A DNA stretch of 64,000 nucleotides from Micrococcales bacterium KH10 (GTDB lineage: Bacteria > Actinomycetota > Actinomycetes > Actinomycetales > Cellulomonadaceae): assembly GCA_900188465.1 (NCBI GenBank), contig FZPE01000002.1, positions 253,489 through 317,488 on the forward strand, written 5' to 3'. The translations under genes and the position numbers were made by a program. Positions 17,501 to 24,894 of the stretch are shown piece after piece. Within the stretch, counting starts at the first letter, position 1. Each line of letters opens with the position of its first letter. Under the pieces are notes generated by a model. It was given only the letters and a program-made list of their open reading frames with translations, was not told the DNA's origin and ran no database searches.

Positions 17501-18695
17501 CCTCTTCGGCATCGCCGCATTCGTCGATGCCGTATGGATCAACAACGGTTTCCGGATTTCGCTCGGCGACCCCTCGTTCGTCCAACTGTCGAACGACAAC
17601 AACGGTGGCATCACCGGGTTGAGCGTGCAGGGCAAGTCCTTGGATATCTCGCTCGGCTCGGAAGGGGTGACCTTTGGTGGCGAGATCTTCGACCGTTCCG
17701 GTCCGTGTGTTGCCGTGCCGGTGACCCCGGGAGAGACGATTGAACTGCCGCAACAGGAGTGCTCCTTCACGGAACCGGTCGACACCACGACAACTCTGGC
17801 GCTTTCCACGTCCGAACAAATCGTGAGCGACGCACCAGGGCGCCAAGCCGTGGCAACTATCACCGTGACGCCGAATGCTGATGGATCGCCAGCACCTGCC
17901 GGTCAGGTCAGTCTTGATGTCGTGGCACCCCAGGCGACCAACCTGGGGACCGCGACGCTGGCTCAGGGCGCTGCCACGTTGACCGTTCCGGCGAACCTGG
18001 CCGTCGGTACTTACACGTTGCGAGCAAGCTTCATTCCGGCAGTTCAGGACGAGTTCGCCCCGTCACAGTCGGCCCCGGTCACATTGACCGTCAAACCTCA
18101 GTCCACTCAACCCCCGGTTCAGCCGTCCCCGGTTGGCGTGGCCCTCTCCATGGACAAGACGAAGATCGCCGTGGGGAGCCGTCCTACCGCGACGGTGACG
18201 GTAAGCACGGCGGGGGTGTGGACCTCTGGCGTCGCAACCATCACGGTCAACGGTCAGGCTGTCGCACGGGTGAGCGTTCCAGCATCGAAACGTGCCACTG
18301 TACGACTTCCGTCCATCACCCAGGTTGGGCGTCACAGCATCTCCGCCCAGGTGGCTGCGACATCGACCAGCCTGGCGGGCGCGAGCCCGACGTTGACACT
18401 GCGTTCGGTCAAGGCAAAGCCGAAGGTCAAGATCAAGGCCAAGAAGAAGATCAAGCGCGGCAAGAAGATCAAAGTGACAGTGCGGGTCAAGGCGCCAGCC
18501 GGGCTCAATCTCAAAGGCAAGGCACGGGTTAAGGTCGGCAAGCACAAGGCTCGTACCGTCAAGGTCAATGCCAAAGGCCGTGCGAACGTCAAGATCAAGG
18601 TCACCAAGCGCGGCAAGCAGAAGATTCGCGTGAAGTACCAGGGGTCGTCGCACCTGAAGAAGGCGAATAAGGCGAAGAACCTACGGGTGCGTTAA
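14568..18695 (+). CDS. Secreted six-hairpin glycoside hydrolase-like protein with Ig-like and Lys-rich C-terminal domains
   Basis: ATG 14568 follows AGGAG. A signal peptide (KRIALGTALAILVSGALSLG, cleavage near VHA-ADGD) is followed by about 550 residues of beta-rich, CBM-like sequence. An (alpha/alpha)6-barrel region at about residues 590-1010 resembles clan GH-G/GH63-type enzymes: AAYYRAWINLQQNVIPATPE, ATWDTLVGLQTLVHADPELA, RKAQTAWVLYNATGDRTKLE, SGWFAEVYQGDG, RPSLFGIAAFVDAVWINNGF. The Asp in WDT and the Glu in FAEVYQ are candidate catalytic acids (inference). Ig-like domains (about 1065-1285) and a Lys-rich tail (about 1285-1375) end the protein. Substrate unknown; an alpha-glucoside or mannose-containing glycan is plausible. 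A strong terminator follows. Confidence 0.8.
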   Translation: MTSTSASAPRSVSTSSPQQAGTKRIALGTALAILVSGALSLGAGAPVHAADGDAPATVSELVMTGEGQQRWQSLPKSRLVLNPFDRYARGSNGSLTRYDSEVFQNSGPHLPVRAAYYANDEALRFPNLLTTYRAGSGGSSPGTTVLDQPYTTANGWTNDRATAASDGTQTTITVNSGNSFGGINKTVTVDLEATPLITVDVAALSADAQWAFEVGSTKFLPIDSTATGQHTYNLAAALDQSGVQNLALKIWVAGGTGKAVILNSLTLHGNADANPAHNKSVLWRDEFSSAADWYEGSQGAQVSSNGAQGLVSITADGRTQNYGSGGKDFTINVTTTTRVAVKVDSVSHVWALQVRDGGDSKSIQQNTTATGWTEPVNLASLVGTGTKNLQWRLFTSGNRPSGVLVDEIIVWDDAVNAPWTEPAALVSADSFETTWTASAQTFTGDYGSAGTITGRDVFTSTEAIVREVDTRALTGDAVVGGLLQGTPTWDNANKRLTVTNANFVQVYQFPTSATVTFGATIATATGPATSGSAAWATVIPSGAVHKVAIAFAPVSRHATFAPEMTTAAATSAATGEAQAAFNSDLDDRIDELDEFWNDYLAKVPRPTDFSLHAVPGYGTTEADIRAAYYRAWINLQQNVIPATPETNSMKAQLGTGKASMWMSGIPGAKNVATWDTLVGLQTLVHADPELAWESFTGIMDFVQTEGDFVGEITNDPAKGGEVLPSRKAQTAWVLYNATGDRTKLEAIYPKLKLVLEFAKTNLHWTVKDRGTYNYEQRDSEFVTSLILDLEHAKKIATLLGETADVAQWATDQDDLYDKFDTWFLQNGTFVQKVNLSRDDDLFASDPKPGGYTPATVTGVNSNGDTSVVATSLALPGLSSNAKQALLGRLEDPSKPGVKWTGGSSHFAGLGDNIKGPNMNYFTKALLDEDHVSNGLSKATQFNESIIRDVVRSGWFAEVYQGDGNGTSDKPLVDGVRPSLFGIAAFVDAVWINNGFRISLGDPSFVQLSNDNNGGITGLSVQGKSLDISLGSEGVTFGGEIFDRSGPCVAVPVTPGETIELPQQECSFTEPVDTTTTLALSTSEQIVSDAPGRQAVATITVTPNADGSPAPAGQVSLDVVAPQATNLGTATLAQGAATLTVPANLAVGTYTLRASFIPAVQDEFAPSQSAPVTLTVKPQSTQPPVQPSPVGVALSMDKTKIAVGSRPTATVTVSTAGVWTSGVATITVNGQAVARVSVPASKRATVRLPSITQVGRHSISAQVAATSTSLAGASPTLTLRSVKAKPKVKIKAKKKIKRGKKIKVTVRVKAPAGLNLKGKARVKVGKHKARTVKVNAKGRANVKIKVTKRGKQKIRVKYQGSSHLKKANKAKNLRVR

Positions 18696-18708
18696 AGCAG
18701 GCCGGGAG

Positions 18709-18746
18709 ATGGCGCGGTGCCGAAGTGTGGAGCGGCACCGCGCCAT
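18709..18746 (+). terminator. Intrinsic terminator of the secreted glycosidase gene
   Basis: ATGGCGCGGTGCC (18709-18721) pairs perfectly with GGCACCGCGCCAT (18734-18746), followed by the T-rich TTCCTTTCCT. It lies 14 bases past the stop. Confidence 0.85.
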
Positions 18747-18933
18747 TTCCTTTCCTGCGTATGGTCGGTCTTCCCTCGGCTGTGCATGAACGACCGGGCC
18801 ACTCGTCTCACTCATCGAATATCCAAGCGTTCCACACCGGAGTGTCAGATGGATTTGCCATACTTGGCAGCACGGCGCTGTCGCGCGGGACGATCGGATT
18901 GCAAGGAAGTCAAACGAGGGGTGGAGTGAATTG

Positions 18934-20187
18934 ATGGCATTCAACGGTGACGGAAATGTCCCCCCGCCCCTAGTTCCACCGACTCCACAACCAACCACTG
19001 ACACCACACAACCACCGAGTGGCGCCCCATCGACTGGTGCCGCCGTCCCCGTGCCTGCGAACACATCGCCCACCGTGGCGGCGCCCGTTGCGGCGGGGCC
19101 ACAGCGGGCAGTTGGACCGGCTTCGAGCACACCAGCTGTAGCCACAACCCCGAGTTACTCGGCTTATCAGTCACATGATCGTGCCGCAATCGTCCCCGGT
19201 CGGGGAGTCATTCCCGATGCGGACATGGCCCGAGCTGAACGCCATATCCGCGATATCAACCACTTCTTCAGTCAACGTGTCGTAGGCCAGGACCGGCTGC
19301 GCACCGCGCTGGTATCGACCTTGCTGGCCGGCGGCCACATTTTGCTCGAGTCTGTCCCTGGTCTGGCTAAAACCACTGCGGCTGAAACCCTCGCCGCAGC
19401 TGTCGGAGGCACCTTCCACCGCATCCAGTGCACACCCGACTTGATGCCAAACGACATCGTCGGAACCCAGATCTACAACTACGGCACGGGCTCGTTCACC
19501 ACGCAGCTGGGCCCGGTACACGCCAACCTCGTGCTGTTGGACGAGATCAACCGGTCCAGCGCCAAGACCCAGTCCGCGATGCTCGAAGCGATGCAAGAAC
19601 GTCAAACCTCCATCGGCGGTGAGGTATACCGACTTCCGCACCCCTTCATGGTGCTGGCGACACAGAACCCCATCGAAGAAGAAGGTACCTACGTACTACC
19701 CGAGGCGCAGATGGACCGGTTTTTGATGAAGGAGGTGCTGACCTATCCAACACCGGCTCATGAGATTGAAATCCTAGAACGCATCAGTAGCGGGCGACAG
19801 CAACATGAGCTGCCCCCCGCACCGGTCACCTTGGCCGATATCGAGTTCGTCCAAGAACTCGTCTCCGGCGTCTATGTCGATGTGGCCATCAAGCGCTACA
19901 TCGTGGATATCATCAACACCACCCGGTTCTCTGGACCGCGTCCCATTCCTGGGCTCTCTGACCAGTTACGCGTCGGCGCCAGTCCTCGCGGTGCCATCGC
20001 ATTGATGAAGGTGGGACAAGCACTCGCACTGCAGGCGGGACGCACCTTCGTGATTCCCGACGACATCAAAGCATCACGCCACGCCGTGCTGCGCCACCGA
20101 CTGGTACGTACCTTCGACGCCCTCGCCAACGGAATCCAACCCGAACAGATCATCGACGTCGTCTTCGACGCAGTCCCGGCCCCTTGA
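18934..20187 (+). CDS. moxR: MoxR-family AAA+ ATPase with Pro/Thr/Ala-rich N-terminus
   Basis: The 417-residue protein is probably a chaperone-type ATPase acting with the VWA proteins encoded downstream. The first 90 residues are low-complexity Pro/Thr/Ala. The AAA+ core has Walker A ESVPGLAKTT (about residue 139), Walker B LVLLDEINR (about 200) and the MoxR sensor region ATQNPIEEEGTYVLPEAQMD. ATG 18934 is seven bases after GGAG; TTG 18931 directly precedes it. It is the first gene of a six-gene operon, 10 bp before the DUF58 gene. Confidence 0.93.
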   Translation: MAFNGDGNVPPPLVPPTPQPTTDTTQPPSGAPSTGAAVPVPANTSPTVAAPVAAGPQRAVGPASSTPAVATTPSYSAYQSHDRAAIVPGRGVIPDADMARAERHIRDINHFFSQRVVGQDRLRTALVSTLLAGGHILLESVPGLAKTTAAETLAAAVGGTFHRIQCTPDLMPNDIVGTQIYNYGTGSFTTQLGPVHANLVLLDEINRSSAKTQSAMLEAMQERQTSIGGEVYRLPHPFMVLATQNPIEEEGTYVLPEAQMDRFLMKEVLTYPTPAHEIEILERISSGRQQHELPPAPVTLADIEFVQELVSGVYVDVAIKRYIVDIINTTRFSGPRPIPGLSDQLRVGASPRGAIALMKVGQALALQAGRTFVIPDDIKASRHAVLRHRLVRTFDALANGIQPEQIIDVVFDAVPAP

Positions 20188-20197
20188 CCGGACCATC

Positions 20198-21100
20198 ATG
20201 GCCGACCATCAACGACTAGCCGAAGTACGCGCCCGGTTGGAGCTGCCGCTCCTGCGGCGTGCCGCAGGCCTGCTCGAAGGACGGCACCGTTCCATCTTCA
20301 AAGGTCACGGCCAGGACTTTGATGACCTCTCGCTATACAACCCGGGCGACGACATCAAAGACATCGACTGGAAGTCTTCGGCGCGGGCCGGAATTCCGAT
20401 CATCCGCCGTTTCGTACGCCAATCGAATCTGACACTGATTCTGGCTGCCGATACCGGACGACGAATGGCGGCGTTAGCCGCGAGCGGCACCGAAACCAAG
20501 GGCGACGTGATCAGTTTCGCGGCATCGATCATTGCGTATATCGCCCGGGATCGGGGCGATCGGGTGGCACTCGTCGCTGGTGATGCCGACCGGATTGCGC
20601 AACGCCCGCCGCGGGCCAGCACCCAAGACCTCGAAGCCCTGTTGCACCAGCTTGAGTCCATGTATCGGGTCGAAGGCCCGGCCAGCGACCTGGATCGAGT
20701 ACTGCACCGGGTCGATGACGCATTTCATCGCCGCAGTCTACTCGTCCTGCTCACCGATGAATCCCAGCCAGCTGCAGAACTGCTGCCGGTGCTGCGCCGA
20801 CTACGGGTACGACACCAGATCCTGGTGATCTCAGTGGCGGATGCCGACCCGTTCAACCCCGTGGTCGCGCCGCAGGGAACGACCGTCCGCGACGTCGATG
20901 GGACGCTGCAACTGCCCCCGTTTCTGCAGGACAACGCCGAGTTATCCAGGGTCGTGTCGGTGGCCGCCAGACGCGCCCAAGAGAGTGTCCAAACGGTGCT
21001 GCGCGCCGCGGATGCGGACGGGATGATCACCCGCGGCACCGAGACCGTGCTGCCGGACCTGATCGAACTGCTGGGGAGGTACCGTCATGCCAGCAGATGA
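20198..21100 (+). CDS. DUF58 domain protein
   Basis: The 300-residue protein carries the DUF58 signature near residues 40-75 (FDDLSLYNPGDDIKDIDWKS, ARAGIPIIRRFV), with a VWA-like fold continuing behind it (LTLILAADTGRRMAAL, RRSLLVLLTDESQP). DUF58 proteins nearly always follow moxR. No membrane segment is evident. It overlaps the next gene by 14 bases. Confidence 0.92.
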   Translation: MADHQRLAEVRARLELPLLRRAAGLLEGRHRSIFKGHGQDFDDLSLYNPGDDIKDIDWKSSARAGIPIIRRFVRQSNLTLILAADTGRRMAALAASGTETKGDVISFAASIIAYIARDRGDRVALVAGDADRIAQRPPRASTQDLEALLHQLESMYRVEGPASDLDRVLHRVDDAFHRRSLLVLLTDESQPAAELLPVLRRLRVRHQILVISVADADPFNPVVAPQGTTVRDVDGTLQLPPFLQDNAELSRVVSVAARRAQESVQTVLRAADADGMITRGTETVLPDLIELLGRYRHASR

Positions 21101-21575
21101 GATTATTGCGCCGGTTACCTATCCCCTGTGGCTCTTCTTCGTCGCCATAGCGCTGGTTGCGCTGGTGATTGTCGGGTGGATCGTGCTGGCACGTCTCACT
21201 CGCGCCCCGCGACAAAGTCCCATACAGTCACACACACCAGCCGCTCCCGTGTCAGACGGCAACCCCGATCGTTGGCACCGGGCCAGGGCACAGGCCCTCG
21301 AGAACATCGATGCGATTGCCACCCAGTTCGCTGCCGGCTCACTGACGGAACGTGATGTCCACCAGGAACTCGCCGCAGCGGTACGAGTCTTCACTGTGGC
21401 CCGTACCGGAGTCCCCGCTGAGACGATGACCCTGTCCGAGTTGCAGGGCCACGATGCTGCCAAGCCTGCCGCAGCACTGATCTCAGAACTCTATGGCCCG
21501 GAGTTCTCTGTCGAATATCAGATGCCTGCTTCCCGGGCACTAGAACGCGCTCGGGAGGTGGTCGCACGATGGTGA
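21087..21575 (+). CDS. Single-pass membrane protein of the MoxR operon
   Basis: The 162-residue protein has one N-terminal transmembrane helix (about residues 10-34: YPLWLFFVAIALVALVIVGW), a short Pro-rich linker and a helical cytoplasmic domain with ERDVHQELAAAVRVFTVART. Position between the DUF58 and VWA genes corresponds to DUF4381-type proteins of Bat operons; family membership is inferred from position. It overlaps both neighbours. Confidence 0.8.
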   Translation: MPADEIIAPVTYPLWLFFVAIALVALVIVGWIVLARLTRAPRQSPIQSHTPAAPVSDGNPDRWHRARAQALENIDAIATQFAAGSLTERDVHQELAAAVRVFTVARTGVPAETMTLSELQGHDAAKPAAALISELYGPEFSVEYQMPASRALERAREVVARW

Positions 21576-22720
21576 CCTCCGCCTTCCCGCTGGTTCAGAG
21601 TGCCTCGGCGCTGATCGATTCCACCCCCACTCCGGACGGGCTTGTCGAGACCACAAATACGATCGCGGCGGGCGGCACTGTCACCAGTTCGCTGCAATGG
21701 CCGTGGTTGCTCGGCGTTGTGGCAGTCGTCACGCTCGCCGTGGTGCTCGTCGTCACCACGCGCGCACGGCGCCAAGGTGACACCACCATGGGTGCGGGAC
21801 TTCGCACCCGGTGGGTCGCCAACTCGGCTCGGCTAGCCGCAATCCCAGGTTTCACCACTTGGGTGCGCAAGTATCGCTGGTGGCAGTGGCTAGGTGCGAT
21901 CAGCGGTGTGACAGCCCTGGCCGGGCTTGGTGTTGTGGCGGCTCGTCCGGTCACAGTCGAGGTGAAACAAACCACGATGAGCACTCGCGATATTGTGCTG
22001 TGTCTCGACATTTCCGGGTCCATGCTCGAATATGACCGCCAAATGGTCGACGTCTTCGGTGAACTGGTCGAGGGGTTCGACGGCGAACGCATCGCACTTT
22101 CGATTTTTAACGAGACCTCCCGCACGGTCTTTCCCCTCACCAATGATTACGAGCTGGTCGCGAAGCAACTCGACATCGCCTATGAGGCGCTTGATCCTCT
22201 CGTGCTTGACTACGCATCGGCCACCATAATCGACCGCTACCTGGCGTTCACTGAAGGCACAGCGCTGACTTTCACCCAGTCGTCGCTGATCGGCGACGGC
22301 CTGGCAAACTGTGCACTGCTTTTCGACGATGCGGGGGATCCCAACCGGTCACGTTCCATCATTTTGGCCACGGACAATGACCTACGCGGTGAACCTGTCT
22401 ACACGCTCTCCCAGGCCGCTGAACTGACTCGTTCGAAGAACATCGAGCTCAATGCGCTCTACGGTGCTTCCAGTTGGGTGCTTAACCCCAACGTCGAGCG
22501 CGACTACCAGCACGTGGTCGAAGACGCGGGCGGCTACTACTACCGAGCCGATGACGCGGCAGCTGTCAGCGACATCATCTCGCGCGTGCAGGCACAACAG
22601 GCCATCGACCTTGACGCCGCCCCCGAGGTCACCCGCAGCGAGCACCCGGGAGGATGGCTCGTCCTCGCCGTCGTCGGCCTCGGGGCGCTACTTCTGGTGC
22701 AGGGGAGGTTGCGCGAATGA
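21569..22720 (+). CDS. VWA-domain membrane protein (BatA-like)
   Basis: The 383-residue protein has two N-terminal hydrophobic segments (about 47-66 and 108-128), a von Willebrand A domain from about residue 138 with a canonical MIDAS start, LCLDISGSM (DxSxS), and a final transmembrane helix, WLVLAVVGLGALLLVQG. It should present the metal-binding VWA domain outside the membrane. It overlaps the upstream gene by seven bases and the downstream one in ATGA. Confidence 0.9.
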   Translation: MVTSAFPLVQSASALIDSTPTPDGLVETTNTIAAGGTVTSSLQWPWLLGVVAVVTLAVVLVVTTRARRQGDTTMGAGLRTRWVANSARLAAIPGFTTWVRKYRWWQWLGAISGVTALAGLGVVAARPVTVEVKQTTMSTRDIVLCLDISGSMLEYDRQMVDVFGELVEGFDGERIALSIFNETSRTVFPLTNDYELVAKQLDIAYEALDPLVLDYASATIIDRYLAFTEGTALTFTQSSLIGDGLANCALLFDDAGDPNRSRSIILATDNDLRGEPVYTLSQAAELTRSKNIELNALYGASSWVLNPNVERDYQHVVEDAGGYYYRADDAAAVSDIISRVQAQQAIDLDAAPEVTRSEHPGGWLVLAVVGLGALLLVQGRLRE

Positions 22721-23754
22721 CCTTCCAGCCAATCTTCCCGGTCGCGGTCACAGTGACGATCGTGATCTTGTTCGCTGCGGCGTGTTTTTGGGGTTGGCGC
22801 CGTACGGCAAAGACTTCGCAGTCACGATTCGCCACGTTGCGCTGGGCGGGACGGTTCCTCCTGGTGCTGCTCGTCGCAGTGATGACTCTCGGCCCTTCCG
22901 TGCCCCGCGACGAGGTCGACACCTACTCGTCGGGTGTGGAGATCTACTTTGTGGTGGACCGCACCGGTTCGATGGCCGCGGAAGACTACCGCGTCAGTGA
23001 CGGAGAAGACGAGATCATCACCACTCGTCTCGATGGCGTGCGCTCCGATATCCGTGAGATCGTCGAGGCGTATGTGGGTGCGCGCTTCTCCATCATCAGT
23101 TTTGATTCGGTGGCATCCCAGCAGTTGCCGTTGTCCTCGGATTCTCGGGCGGTGATCGCTTGGGCCGATACCGTACGTCAGGAACAGACGATGTACTCGC
23201 AGGGGTCGCTCGTCGACCGTCCGCTCAATGCGCTGACTCGTGCACTGCAAGACTCAATCGAGGACAACCCCGAGCACGAACGTCTGGTGTATTTCTTCTC
23301 CGATGGGGAGAACACCGCCGAAGGAACCCCGATGTCATTTTCTGGGCTGGCTGATGCGGTCGATGGTGGCGCTGTGCTTGGTTACGGCACCGCCGAGGGC
23401 GGCAGGATGCAGGTCTACGACCCATCGGGAGTCGAATCCGGTTACATCACCGATCCAACCCAGGAGGGTGAGCCGGAGGCGGTATCGGTTCTGGACGAGG
23501 AATCGCTGCGCGGCATCGCCGGCCAACTGGCGATCGACTACGTGCTGCGGGATGGGACCGCGTCGCTGGCGGACTCCCTCGGTGCGGTGGATCCGGATTT
23601 CGCTGTGATCAGTACCCAGCGCACGGTGACGGTCTATCAGTTGATGTTGTGGCCGTTCGCATTGCTCGCGCTGGTGTTGGTGGTGTTTGATCTGGCCGGT
23701 GCAGGCGGACGAATTGCTCGACCAGTGGGGGTGGTGACGCGTGGAGACGTATGA
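22717..23754 (+). CDS. Second VWA-domain membrane protein (BatB-like)
   Basis: ATG 22717 overlaps the upstream stop. The 345-residue protein has an N-terminal helix (FPVAVTVTIVILFAAACFWG) and a second one near residue 50, a VWA domain from about residue 80 with VVDRTGSMAAEDY, in which the MIDAS motif is D-x-T-x-S instead of D-x-S-x-S, and a C-terminal helix (LMLWPFALLALVLVVFDLAG). Two paired VWA proteins after MoxR are usual in Bat operons; partner identity is not known. Confidence 0.9.
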   Translation: MTFQPIFPVAVTVTIVILFAAACFWGWRRTAKTSQSRFATLRWAGRFLLVLLVAVMTLGPSVPRDEVDTYSSGVEIYFVVDRTGSMAAEDYRVSDGEDEIITTRLDGVRSDIREIVEAYVGARFSIISFDSVASQQLPLSSDSRAVIAWADTVRQEQTMYSQGSLVDRPLNALTRALQDSIEDNPEHERLVYFFSDGENTAEGTPMSFSGLADAVDGGAVLGYGTAEGGRMQVYDPSGVESGYITDPTQEGEPEAVSVLDEESLRGIAGQLAIDYVLRDGTASLADSLGAVDPDFAVISTQRTVTVYQLMLWPFALLALVLVVFDLAGAGGRIARPVGVVTRGDV

Positions 23755-24709
23755 GGTCTTGCGTCAACGTCAACGTCGGCGGCGGCACATTTGGTTCTGG
23801 TCGACGTTGCCGCTGGCCTTAGCGATGTTGCTGGCCGGGCTCGGCGGGTTGGCTCTCTACGGCGGGGCCGGGTGGGCGGTTCGCGCTTACCAGCAGGAGA
23901 ACTTCAGTTCCGCGCGCTCCACGTGGGAACTGCTGAACGTGCAGAAAATCATCGAACCGTGGCGCGCACCTTTTGGCTCTGGAACAGCCGCTCTGTCTTC
24001 CGGTGACTACCAGCGCGCACAGCTGGAACTCGGCCGGTCCTATCAGCGCACGCCGGAATTGCCTGCTGCGTTGGTCGACCAGCCTGAGTCGGCCGAGCAT
24101 CCACGGTGCATGGTCACACATAATCTTGCCTTGGCGTACGAGGGTGTGGCCGATCTCTATGTCACCTATGCGGAGGCCGAGGTCGCGCAGGCGGCGCTCG
24201 CCGAGGAGCCGGCATCGCATATCGACAGCGCCGTTGCCTGGTACGAGCGGGCCATTGAGGACTACGAGACCGCCATCAGCATCCGCACTCAGGATGGTTG
24301 CCTTGACGATCCACCTGCGCGCGCGCGAGAGGAAGAAAAACGCGACGCCGCGCAGGAGGCCCTGGATGAGCTGCGCGATCCACCTGCACCTGAGCCAGAG
24401 GAACCCGAGCAGGGAGATTCCGACGAGCCGCCACCGCCGGATTCGGAAAACCCCGATGACGAGGATGACACCGGCGAGTCCAATACGGACGAGGACAACC
24501 CGAATGACGACTCGGAGAACGAACAGGATGAGCCGGGGCCGGATTCCGATGACGAGTCAGATCAACAGGGCGATTCTGAGCAGCCTCTTTCGCCGCAGGA
24601 GCAGCAGCGCCGGGAAGAGTTGCATGAGCGTCAGCGCCAGGCACAGGAGCAGGCGGAACGCGAGCGCGCGCAATCGGGTCGCCAACCTGCTCCGCAGCGC
24701 CGCTGGTAG
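23741..24709 (+). CDS. Membrane-anchored protein with helical-repeat part and very acidic tail (BatC-like)
   Basis: GTG 23741 overlaps the upstream gene by 14 bases. The 322-residue product has a basic start (RQRQRRRRHIWFW), one transmembrane helix (about 18-45), a helical region of TPR character (about 60-190: QRAQLELGRSYQRTPEL, YADLY-like helices) and a tail from about 200 made almost wholly of Glu, Asp, Pro, Ser and Gln, ending in a charged helix. It matches the BatC/TPR slot that ends such operons. No catalytic motif is visible. Confidence 0.8.
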   Translation: METYEVLRQRQRRRRHIWFWSTLPLALAMLLAGLGGLALYGGAGWAVRAYQQENFSSARSTWELLNVQKIIEPWRAPFGSGTAALSSGDYQRAQLELGRSYQRTPELPAALVDQPESAEHPRCMVTHNLALAYEGVADLYVTYAEAEVAQAALAEEPASHIDSAVAWYERAIEDYETAISIRTQDGCLDDPPARAREEEKRDAAQEALDELRDPPAPEPEEPEQGDSDEPPPPDSENPDDEDDTGESNTDEDNPNDDSENEQDEPGPDSDDESDQQGDSEQPLSPQEQQRREELHERQRQAQEQAERERAQSGRQPAPQRRW

Positions 24710-24748
24710 GGGCGTCGGTCACAGCCAGTTGTAGCCTGCCATAGCCAA

Positions 24749-24814
24749 TTGTGGCCAGGTTTTATAGTTGTGGCCCGGGCGTTTACCGGCCACTTTTACA
24801 AAACCTGGCCACAA
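24749..24814. repeat. GTGG/CCAC nested inverted repeat between convergent genes
   Basis: TTGTGGCCAGGTTTT (24749-24763) is exactly complementary to AAAACCTGGCCACAA (24800-24814). Nested inside, AGTTGTGGCC (24767-24776) faces GGCCACTTTT, and the same AGTTGTGGCC can instead pair with GGCCACAACT of the right arm. The loop CGGGCGTTTACC resembles the centre of the 1101-1171 element. Confidence 0.65.
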
Positions 24815-24842
24815 CTACGCAGTCTGCTGGCCAAAGCCGCGC

Positions 24843-24886
24843 GTGGCTATCGTCGGCAGCTATGAACCGCTGTCGACGATAGCCAC
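24843..24886. terminator. Hairpin between convergent genes
   Basis: GTGGCTATCGTCGGCAGC (24843-24860) and GCTGTCGACGATAGCCAC (24869-24886) form an 18-bp stem with one mismatch and an 8-base loop. It lies 8 bases past the stop of the minus-strand gene ending at 24895 and 134 bases past the acidic-tail gene, so it likely terminates one or both. Confidence 0.7.
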
Positions 24887-24894
24887 CGAGAGAA

